Source: Calamus simplicifolius
Lineage: Eukaryota > Streptophyta > Magnoliopsida > Arecales > Arecaceae
Direction: 5' to 3'
DNA length: 64,000 nucleotides
Assembly (NCBI GenBank): GCA_900491605.1
Contig: UESW01004258.1
Coordinates: 62,950 to 126,949, forward strand
Shown here: piece by piece, positions 48,735 to 57,682 of the stretch
How the letters are laid out: every line of letters starts with the position of its first letter
How positions within the stretch are numbered: position 1 is the stretch's first letter
Position numbers and translations under genes: made by a program
The notes under the pieces: model-generated
Told to the model about the DNA's origin: nothing
Database searches by the model: none
Seen by the model: only the letters and a program-made list of their open reading frames with translations

Positions 48735-49500
48735 GGCAGCTCCAGGCCCGCCGAGTCGGCCCCGACCATTCCTGATTGGCCCCTCTCAGCCCCGACGTCT
48801 CCAGCTTGCCGAGTCAGCCCCGACCATTCCTGGTCGGCCCCGCTCGGCCCCGACGTCTTCAAGCCTGCCGAGTCGGCCCCGATCATTTCTGATCGGCCCC
48901 GCTCGGCCCCGGCGTCTCCCAACCTGCCGAGTCGGCCCCGACCATTCCTGGTCGGCCCTGCTCGGTCCCGGCGTCTCCAAGCCTGTCGAGTCGGCCCCGA
49001 CCATTCCTGGTCGGCCCCTCTCGGCCCCGGCATCTCCAAGCCTGCCGAGTCGGCCCCGACCATTCCTAGTCGGCCCCGGCGTCTCCCAGCCTGCCGAGTC
49101 AGCCCCGACCATTCTTGGTCGGCCCCTCTCGGCCCCGGCGTCTCCCAGCCTGCCGAGTCGACCCCGACCATTCCTGGTCGGCCCCTCTCGGCCCCGACGT
49201 CTCCCAGCCTGCCGAGTCGGCCCCGCTCGGACCCGACAGCTCCAGGCCCGCAGAGTCGGCCCCGACCATTCCTGGCCGGCCCCGCTCGGCCCCGGCGTCT
49301 CCAAGCCCGCCGAGTCGGCCCCGACCATTCCTGGTCGGCCCCGCTCGGTCCCGGCATCTCTAAGCCTACCGAGTCGGCCCCGACCATTCCTGGTCGGCCC
49401 CTCTCGGCCCCGGCATCTCCAGTCCGCTGAACCAGCCCCGATCATTCCTGGTCGGCCCCGCCCCGGCACTTCCTAGTCGGCGAGGCTAGCCCCGGCCATC
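48735..49500 (+). repeat. Array of ~60-bp stem-loop units in the 5' LTR
   Basis: About 13 units of roughly 50-60 bp carry the core CCGACCATTCCTGGTCGG, a perfect 7-bp inverted repeat around a TTCC loop. They are linked by CCCCGCTCGGCCCCGGCGTC and CTCCAAGCCTGCCGAGTCGG. One unit at about 48878-48895 reads CCGATCATTTCTGATCGG, with both stem halves changed so that pairing is kept. Other units have one-sided changes. One unit near 49220 lacks the hairpin. Confidence 0.88.
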
Positions 49501-49843
49501 CCTGGTCGACCCAGCTTAGCCTTGACTCCCTCGGGAGAGTCGAGACTTCCTAGTTTCCTCCAAATCTGCCCCAACACGGCCCTAGTAGCTCAGGACGCCA
49601 CCTCTCTGACCTGCACCGCCTGACAATGCCAGATCCAACTACCCACTTGCCACGTTGCTGATGGGACTGGACCCAACTACCCAATAGCCCCACTAGCTGA
49701 TGGGACTTAGCCCACCAACCGCTGTTTTCTTCCTCTCTGATGGGACAGGACCCACCAACCAGCCCAGGTTCACATAACTCCCAAGAACTTCGCGGACATT
49801 CCCTTTTCACGGAATCCCACGTGATCATGCAAGTGTCAACCCC

Positions 49844-49850
49844 TATAAAG
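49844..49850 (+). promoter_or_regulatory. TATA box of the 5' LTR
   Basis: TATAAAG lies in the conserved, non-repetitive half of the LTR and is preserved in the 3' LTR (61734-61740). Transcription of the element should start about 30 bp downstream, which would define the U3/R border. The sequence around it is nearly identical in both LTRs. Confidence 0.6.
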
Positions 49851-50139
49851 AGGTGAATCCACTCAATAATCAGGTATGAGCGATAACCCCAAGAAATCGC
49901 TATCCTAGCACCCAGAGAGGAATCCCTCCTCCCCGGGAACATTTTTTTCATCTGAAAAGAGCTCATTCGAGCTCCTCCTCAACTGTGACCTCGATTGCTA
50001 ACTTGAGCATCGGAGGGTCCCACCGGAGAATCCCTCCGGTCTTGGGGCTTTTTGCAGGCAACTTGGCGGAGCAAAGATCCTCTGATCAATCCGCTTTCTC
50101 ATCCCAACGTTCAGAACCAGTGATCAAGCGTCATCAGAT

Positions 50140-50157
50140 TGGCGCGCCAGGAAGGGG
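50140..50157 (+). promoter_or_regulatory. Primer binding site
   Basis: TGGCGCGCCAGGAAGGGG starts three bases after the CATCA end of the 5' LTR. It begins with TGG, which pairs with the CCA end of a tRNA. I cannot name the tRNA with certainty from memory. Confidence 0.7.
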
Positions 50158-50244
50158 GGGCAGGGCAGGACGCAGCAGGTATCTTAGGGCCTCCCTGTGC
50201 TACATCTCATCGAACTCTACTCCCCCTCTTTTCTTCTTGAAGCC

Positions 50245-51890
50245 ATGATGGTGACACGAGCTCAGGACGCTTCCGTTAGCTGTCCAGCGGGGCTTCCCCC
50301 GCTAGTTAGGCAGCAGGAGGCCAATCCCTCTGCTACCGATCCTCCCGTCACCTGCCCACCACCAGATGCAGCTGTTCAAACTGTGGAGCGACTAGCGACC
50401 CTCTCCCAGTAAGTCCAAACTCTCACCGCTATGGTCCACGGGCTCCAGCAGCAGCAGTTCGTGGCCACCCAGCACCAAACCGCTCCCCCCGCCAGTCAGT
50501 AGTCGGCGAGGGGAGGCTCTCCTCGGCGGGAGGCCGGTCGGTGGGAGGCTGGTCGTCGCCCAGCTTCCCCTAGGAAGCCTCGCCGTGAGCCCCCCAAGCG
50601 GCCACGGTCCCCTGATCGTGGCCCCAGCAAACTTCCTCCCGAGCCGCATCATCAGGAGGAGCCAAAGCGGAAGTCCCGACTCCCGCGCCCTTTCCTTCTC
50701 TTTCTTCCTCTTCTTCCTCCGAACCATCCCGGAGGGCCCCGGAAATCAGCCGCCAGGCGGAGGAATGCCTGGACGAGTACAATAGGCAACTAGATGAACT
50801 CGCCAAGAAAATCAATCACCAACCAGAGGAAGAGTTTGACACCCGTCCTCCTTACACCCGCTGGATATTGGAGGAGCATGTTCCCTCCAGATTTTGCTTC
50901 CCCCAGGTAGATCTGTACGACGGTACGACAGATCCTCTCGACCATCTCGAGAGCTATAAAGCAATGATGCAAGTCCAAGGCGCTTCGGACGCCCTTCTCT
51001 GCAAAGCCTTTCCCTCCACTCTACGGAAGGCCGCTCGCGCGTGGCACTCGCACCTGCCCCCTCACAGCATCGACTCCTTCCGAGAGCTGAAGAAGGCCTT
51101 TCTGGCACATTTCGATGCCTGCCGACGGATCCCAAGGGTAGCGGACAGCCTCTTCTCCGTGCGCCAGAAGGAGGGGGAGTCACTGCGGGACTTTGTGTCC
51201 CGGTTCAAGGCTGCCGCCCTCGAAGTCTACCATTTCGATGACGCGGTAGTGATGTTGGCGCTGAAGCGGGGACTCCTCCCATCCCGCTTCACCTTCTCCT
51301 TGGATAAAAAATCCATGAGCTCTTACTCCGACCTCCTCCTCCGGGCTCAAAAGTACATCCGTGTGGATGAGGCTGACTTCACCCGACGAGAATCTTCAAG
51401 GAGCTCCAGTCACAAGCCTGCTCGCCCTAAGCCGAGTGGACCCCCTCGACACCGGCGATCTGATCCGCCTCGCCGATCTGACAACAGGCGCCGAAGCCCT
51501 GTCCCCGACGAGAGCAAGCTCACGCCTCTTCTCGCCCCTCGATCCCACATCCTGATGGAGATCGAGGGTGAGCCTTACCTCCAGCGCCCCCTCCCATGAA
51601 GAAAGGTCCTCCCCGCGACAAAAGCCGTTACTGTCGATTCCACTGGGATTATGGCCATGACACTGACAGTTGCTACAGCTTGAAGCGGGCCATCGAGGAG
51701 CTCATTCAGCGGGGCTACCTCGGCAAGTATGTTCAAAAGGTGCCGCAGTCGCTGCCGGCCCTCATGGGACCTCCACCTGTTCAAGCCGCGGTCGACAACG
51801 CACCCACGGAATGGGCGGTCGGAATGGTGTCCTGGGGATCAGCCTCTGCATCTAAGCGGCTGAGAGGGGAGGAGGCGCCGAATAATGTAA
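50245..51890 (+). pseudogene. Retrotransposon gag (disrupted)
   Basis: Gag forms the capsid-like particle that packages the element RNA. The likely start is the ATG at 50245 (MMVTRAQDAS). The frame meets stops at 50410 (TAA, probably from CAA) and 50500 (TAG, probably from CAG), then shifts by -1 near 50690. The core domain spans 50820-51390: RWILEEHVPSRFCFPQVDLY, FPSTLRKAARAWHSHLP, FRELKKAFLAHF, QKEGESLRDFVSRFK, ALKRGLLPSRFTFSL. A further -1 shift in the C-run near 51590 leads to the C-terminal motif YCRFHWDYGHDTDSC (about 51630-51675), the degenerate zinc-knuckle-like motif of Tat-type gags, then IEELIQRGYL. It belongs to one polyprotein with pol. Confidence 0.88.
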
Positions 51891-51894
51891 TTCC

Positions 51895-53925
51895 TGGGGG
51901 GGGGAATCTGCTATTATGGAAAATGTCAATAATGAAGGCGTCGTCGTCTCTATGACGATCGCCAAGCACCCTGTAAAAAGGATATTAGTTGATAGTGGCA
52001 GCTCAGCTGACATCCTTACTTACGACGTTTTTGTTCGGATGGGATTATCTCTAGACTCCCTTCAGCCTGTGGCAGCCCCGTTGGTCAGGTTCACTGGGGA
52101 CTCTGTAAGGGTTGAAGGCGAGATACCTTTGCCTATGACAGTCGGAACACCGCCATGCCAAAGCACAGTGATCATGAAATTCTTGGTCGTGAGGGTCCCC
52201 TTGGCGTACAATAACATTCTCGGGCGTCCAGGTCTGAACCTTTTGGATGCAGTTATCTCCACCCGACGTTTACTAGTGCAGTTCCCCACTAGCGCAGGAG
52301 TTGGAGAGATGCGCGGTGAGACCAGCCCGGTCCTACCCTGTTATCATGCGGCATCAAGTCCTCTGGAAGCTGAACCAGCTTTAGAAGCATCCGACTCCAG
52401 AGACTCTAGCAAGGGAGGGGAACCAGCTGAGCACCTCTTAACTTTTCCTCTTGGAGACGACCCAGCGAAGACCGTCCGTGTCGGCGGACTCCTTCCCCCA
52501 GAGGATCGGGAGCGCCTCTTGACATGTTTGCGGGCTAACTCAGACGTTTTTGCTTGGTCAGCGTCTGATATGCCCAGCATTCCTCCGGAGGTAATCACCC
52601 ATAATCTCAACATTGACCACGGCACTGTCCGATCCGCCAAAGGAAGAGAAGCTTCGCTCCTGATCGGCAAAAGGCTATTGACGAGGAAGTCAACAAGCTG
52701 CTTAGTGCCAGCCACATCCGGGAGGCACACTACCCTAGTTGGCTGGCTAATGTGGTCATGGTACGTAAGGGAAACGGGAGCTGGAGAATTTGCATAGACT
52801 TCACCGACCTCAACAAAGCATGTCCAAAGACAGCTTTCCCCTACCAAGGATAGATCAGCTGGTGGATTCTACCTCCGGGCACGAACTCCTCAGCTTCATG
52901 GACGCCTTCTCCGGATATAATCAGATAAGGATGGACCCCAGCGACGAAGAGCACACATCCTTTGTGATGGAGAAAGGCATTTATTGCTACAAAGTGATGC
53001 CTTTTGGCCTCAAGAATGCGGGGTAACCTACCAAAGGTTGATGAATAGAGTGTTCCAGGACCAGCTAGGCCGGAATATGGAGGTCTATGTAAATGACATG
53101 CTGACAAAGAGCACCCGCGCCTCCGATCACATCTCCGACTTGGAGGAAACCTTTAATAACCTCCGTCTTTTCCAAGTCAGGCTGAACCCCAAGAAATGCG
53201 CTTACGGGGTCATGGCGGGCAAGTTCCTGGGTTTCTTGGTGACCCAACGGGGGATCGAGGCGAACCCAGAGAAGATCAGCGCCATACTCGATATGAGGCC
53301 ACCATCCAGCAAGAAGGAGGTGCAGTGACTAACAGGGAGGATAGCGGCTCTAAGCCGTTTCCTCTCCAAATCGGTCAAGAGATGCTTGTCTTTCTTCAAG
53401 GCCCTGCGGAAGATGAACAGCTTCGAGTGGACGAACGACTGCCAGAAAGCCTTCGATGAGTTGAAGGCATTCCTGTCCTCTCCGCCGCTCCTATCCAAGC
53501 CAAGAGACAGAGAAAGTCTCTTCCTCTACTTAGCTGCTTCTTCGGAAGCCGTTAGCTCAGTCCTGGTGCGTCTCGACGCCGATGGAACCCAGAGACCCAT
53601 CTATTATATGAGCAAGGTCCTTCATGACGCAGAAGTTAGATACTCCAAGATAGAGAAAGTTATTTTCCCCTGATAGTTTTCGCCCGGCGCCTCCGCCCAT
53701 ACTTTCAAGCTCATCCTATCATGGTGCTCATGGATCAGCCCCTTCGAGCCATCCTGGCATGTCCGGATACCTCAGGCCGACTCCCCAAGTGGGCCATCAA
53801 GCTAGGAGAGTTCGACCTCTCCTTCCAGGCACGATCGGCTCTGAAGTCCCAAGTTTTAGCTGACTTCCTAGTTGAATGCACTTGGGCGGAGGAGGCGACT
53901 CAAGAGGTTGCCAAGGAATAGCGCG
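51895..53925 (+). pseudogene. Retrotransposon protease, reverse transcriptase and first RNase H (disrupted)
   Basis: After a -1 shift in the G-run at about 51896-51903, the aspartic protease follows with active-site VDSGSSADIL (Asp codon at 51991) and the flap-side motif NNILGRPGLNLLDAV. RT begins near 52600: PSWLANVVMVRKGNGSWRIC, FTDLNKACPKDSFPLPRID, FMDAFSGYNQIRMDP, KVMPFGLKNAG, YQRLMNRVF. The catalytic YVDD reads YVND here (AAT at 53092-53094). -1 shifts occur near 52625, 52812, 53023 and 53658. A TGA at 53326 replaces the usual Arg of KEVQRLTGRIAAL. Gypsy RNase H motifs follow (FLYLAASSEAVSSVLV, PIYYMSKVLHDAEVRYSKIEK, PLRAILACPD). The frame ends at TAG 53919. Confidence 0.9.
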
Positions 53926-55654
53926 AGCCGGAACCAAACGGCGATGGAGAAACTTGGATCCTTCACGTGGATGGCGCATCAAACTCTCAGGGAAGCGGCA
54001 CCGGCCTCATTCTTGCCGGGCCGGGGGGAGAGAGGACAGAATGCGCCCTGCAGTTTCTATTCGAGGCCACCAACAATCAAGTTGAATACGAAGCCCTGTT
54101 GGCCGGATTAAGGCTAGCCAGGAGTTTGGAATAAGGCGTCTCAGAGCTTTCACAGACTCGCAACTCGTCTCCGGGCAAATCAACGGAGAATACGAGGCGC
54201 GTGACCCTGTTATGACTCAGTACTTGAGTAAGGTTCAGCTTTTGATCTCCCCACTACCTTACTTCAGTATCAGTTACATTCCCCGGAGCGAGAATGCCAA
54301 GGCTGACATCCTCTCTCGTCTGGCTACCTCTGCCGACGGCATGGCAAGGGATGCTTACATTGAATATTTAGAAAGGCCTAGCATAGAGGATAGCGAGGAA
54401 GTCCTCCCGCTCACCCAAGAGCCCACATGGATGGATGCCTATGTCTGCTATCTCACTAATGGCACACTCCCTGATGACCGCAATGAAGCCAGGCTGCTCA
54501 AGTGGAGGGCCTCTAAATTCATCCTCCTCGATGGGCGTCTATACAAAAGGTCGTTCTCCTACCTCCTGCTCAAGTGTGTAGGACCCACCGACGCCGACTA
54601 CATCCTCAGAGAAATCCACGAGGGCATATATGGAAATCATCTGGGAGGCAGATCCTTAGCCCAAAAGGCTCTCCATCAGGGATACTTCTGGCTCACTATA
54701 AGGAAGGACACGGCTAAATTAGTTCAGAAATGCGATGGTTGTCAGCGCCATGCATACATTCAACATCAACCATCTACCCCGCTGAACTCGCTATCAGCCC
54801 CATGGCCTTTCGCTCAATGGGGAATGGACATCCTTGGGCCATTCCCCCCAACTTCAGGGCAACAAAGATTCTTGCTAGTCGCTATCGACTACTTCACCAA
54901 ATGGGTCGAGGTCGAGGCACTGGCCAAGATCACTGAAAGTAAAGTCAAATCTTTCTTCTGGAAGTCGATCATATGCCGATTTGGCCTGCCTCACACCCTC
55001 GTCACGGACAACGGCCGCCAATTCAACAATGATAAAGCCTTCTGTGACGAACTAGGCATTCATCACAGATTCACTTCTGTCGGCCACCCCCAAACCAACG
55101 GAGAGGCCGAGGTCATGAACCGCACCATCCTCAGAGGACTCAGAACTCGGCTAGATGGATGCAAAGGTCGGTGGGTAGAAGAGCTCCCCAGTGTGATATG
55201 GGCTTACCACACGACCCCCAGAGCCCCGATGGGCGAGACTCCCTTCAGTCTTGCCTTCGGATCCGAAGCCGTCATTCCCATCGAGATCGGACTACCCAGT
55301 CCACGTGTGGAGTCCTTCAACGAGGAAAACAACTCCACGCTGATTCGGGCTAATTTGGACTTCATCGACGAGGCGCATGATTGGGCGAGGCTGCGTATGG
55401 TGACCTTTCGTTAGCGAGCGGCCAAGTACTACAATGCTCGAGTTCGTCTCAAGGTTTTTCGCCGCGAAGACTTGGTTTTGAGAAAGGCTGAGGTTTCTAA
55501 GCCTACAGAGGGAGGCAAGCTATCCCCCAACTGGGAGGGCCCTTATTGTGTCACTGAGACACTCCACCGGGGGGCATACAAGCTAGAAGAACTCAACGGA
55601 TAACCCATTCCACGTACCTGGAATGCGGATAACCTTCGCCAATATTATCAATGA
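53926..55654 (+). pseudogene. Second (archaeal-type) RNase H and integrase (disrupted)
   Basis: Beyond the TAG at 53919, an archaeal-type RNase H follows: ILHVDGASNSQGSGTG, NNQVEYEALLAGLRLA, RAFTDSQLVSGQINGEYEA. It has one -1 shift near 54130. Next is a long open stretch from 54212 to 55411 with the integrase. It contains the HHCC zinc finger (IHEGIYGNHLGG, CDGCQRH) and the catalytic triad in WGMDILGPFP, LVTDNGRQFNN and PQTNGEAEVMNR, all present. A TAG at 55412 (from CAG) and a TAA at 55601 interrupt the C-terminal part (RAAKYYNARVR, LSPNWEGPYCV, TWNADNLRQYYQ), which ends at TGA 55652-55654. Two RNase H domains in tandem mark the Tat clade. Confidence 0.9.
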
Positions 55655-55740
55655 TGTATTCCCCTAGGACATAAGCAATAAAGGAGGTCCCTTCTGACGC
55701 CACCGCCTACTCTCCCTCGCACCCAAAGACCAGGTCTCTC

Positions 55741-57000
55741 AAAAGGAGCTCACCGGCATCGCGGCTAACGGGACACCACTCGGCCCCGGCACGATGGTGC
55801 CCCCGAGTCGGTTAAGACCCTAACAGCTCCGTACCCAGTCGAGTCGCCCCTCAGGCGGCACACAAACCCCTAAGGTAGTTTAAAAGGAGCTCATCGGCAT
55901 TGCGGCTAACGGGACACCACTCGGCCCCGGCACGGCGGTGCCCCCGATCGGTTAAGACCCTAACAGCTCCGTACCCAGTCGAGTCGCCCATCAGGCGGCA
56001 TACAAACCCCTAAGGTGGTTCAAAAGGAGCTCACTGGCATCGCGGCTAACGGGACACCACTCAGCCCCGGCACGGTGGTGCCCCCGAGTCAGTTAAGACC
56101 CTAGCAGCTCCGTACCCGATCGAGTCGCCCCTCAGGCGGCACACAAACCCCTGAGGTGGTTCAAAAGGAGCTCACCGGCATCGCGGCTAATGGGACACCA
56201 CTCGGCCCCGGCACGGCGGTGCCCCCGAGTCGGTTAAGACCCTAACAGCTCTGTACCCGATCGAGTCACCCCTCAGGCGGCATACAAATCCCTGAGGTGG
56301 TTTAAAAGAGCTCACCGGCATTGCGGCTAATCGGACACCACTTGGCCCCGGCACGGTGGTGCTCCCGAGTCGGTTAAGACCCTAACAGCTTCGTACCCGG
56401 TCGAATCGCCCCTCAGGCGGCATACAAACCCTTGAGGTGGTTTAAAAGGAGCTCACCGGCATCGCTAATGGGACACCACTCGGCCCCGGCACGGCGGTGC
56501 CCCCGAGTCGATTAAGACCCTAATAGCTTCGTACCCGATCGAGTCACCCCTCAGGCGGCATGCAAACCCCTGAGACGGTTCAAAAAGAGCTCACCGGTAT
56601 CGCGGCTAATGAGACACCACTCGGCTCCGGCACAGCGGTGCCTCCGAGTCGGTTAAGACCCTAAAAGCCCCATACTCGGTCGAGTCACCCCTCAGGCGGT
56701 ACACAAACCCCTGAGGCCGTTCAAAAGGAGCTCGTCGGCATCGCGGCTAACGGGACACCACTCGGCCCCGGCACAGCGGTGCCTCTAAACCGGTTAAGAC
56801 CCTAACAGCTCCGTACCTAGTCAAGCCGCCCCTCAAGCGGCACACAAACCCCTGAGGTGGTTTAAAAGGATCGCCGGCACCGCAGCTAGCAGGACACCCC
56901 TCGACCCCAGCACGGCGGTGCTCCTCCTAATAGCTCCATATGCGTTCAGGTCGCCCTTCATATGGAACCCAGACCATGGAGATAGCTCCAGAAGGCTCCG
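55741..57000 (+). repeat. Nine-unit ~141-bp tandem array 3' of pol
   Basis: Units begin AAAAGGAGCTCACCGGCATC at 55741, 55882, 56022, 56163, 56304, 56444, 56582, 56723 and 56864. The spacings are 141, 140, 141, 141, 140, 138, 141 and 141 bp. The last unit decays after about 56950. Each unit contains GGGACACCACTCGGCCCCGG, GGTTAAGACCCTAACAGCTC and CCCCTCAGGCGGCA. The array is non-coding and lies between integrase and the antisense ORF. Such 3' arrays are known in Tat/Retand-type elements and can seed satellites. Confidence 0.95.
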
Positions 57001-57536
57001 TGTGGCCCTCACAAACTCCGAGTCGGCCGGCTTAGCCACAACCTTTCCCGGTCGACCCTGACCGACCCAGGCACCTTCAACACTGACCGAGTCGGCGTAG
57101 GCCTCCCCCGGTCAACCCCACTCGTCCTTGGCGCCCTTGCGATGGCTGAATCAGCCTCGACCATCTCTGGTCAGTCCCAACGCCTCCAAAATTAATCTTG
57201 GCGTCAAGTCGCCCGTGGATCTTTCCAAGCCTTTAGAAGATTCATACGCAAATGAGTCTTCTTTCGAACAGTCTACAGTATCATGAGGCCTCTTGAGTAA
57301 CCTTCCAAATGGCCGGCTTACATTCCGGGGATGCATTCGAACATCATCCAGTCCAAAGTCGCAGTTCGGCTGCGGCATGGTCAACATACGCAACATTTGA
57401 AGCTAAGAAAACATTTCAGAAGATGCAACGTTCGGCCATGACGTTCTCAGCATATGTGATTCGGCCACGGGAAGTAAAGACATAGTTAGGCATTTTTCCC
57501 AAAAGAAGAAGGAACAGATAGAGCAAAGTTTGATAA

Positions 57537-57640
57537 AAATTTCTTCTTTATTAGTAATCAAGAAGAGGTACAAAATCGAGAAGCTTTGATAGAAAGTTTC
57601 TTCATTAACAATCAAGGGTAAGTACAAAATTGGGCCTGAG
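57537..57640 (+). repeat. Two-copy ~58-bp repeat at the 3' side of the antisense ORF
   Basis: TTTCTTCTTTATTAGTAATC followed by AAGAAGAGGTACAAAATCG recurs as TTTCTTCATTAACAATCAAG followed by GGTAAGTACAAAATTGG. It lies just beyond the antisense ORF stop codon, in its probable 3' UTR. It is AT-rich against a GC-rich element. Confidence 0.7.
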
Positions 57641-57682
57641 GCCAGTTACACAAGATAAAGAAGAAAAATGGACAGTGGGACT

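Larger units (their letters stand above)
48677..50136 (+). repeat. 5' LTR
   Basis: This 1460-bp LTR starts CGATGT (TG start mutated to CG; compare TGATGT in the 3' LTR) and ends CATCA. U3 carries about a dozen ~60-bp units (48735-49500), each containing CCGACCATTCCTGGTCGG or a variant. A TATAAAG (49844-49850) sits near the centre, preceded by CACGTG (49819-49824). It is followed by the R/U5 region with the leader sequence TCCCTCCTCCCC. The 3' LTR lacks the CACGTG because of a CG-to-CA change. Confidence 0.92.

Noticed and set aside
48614..49476. Long open frames on both strands (257, 273 and 227 residues) through the LTR
   Set aside because: They are produced by the GC-rich ~60-bp repeat array, whose period and lack of stops keep several frames open at once. 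The products are low-complexity repeats and no protein family matches.
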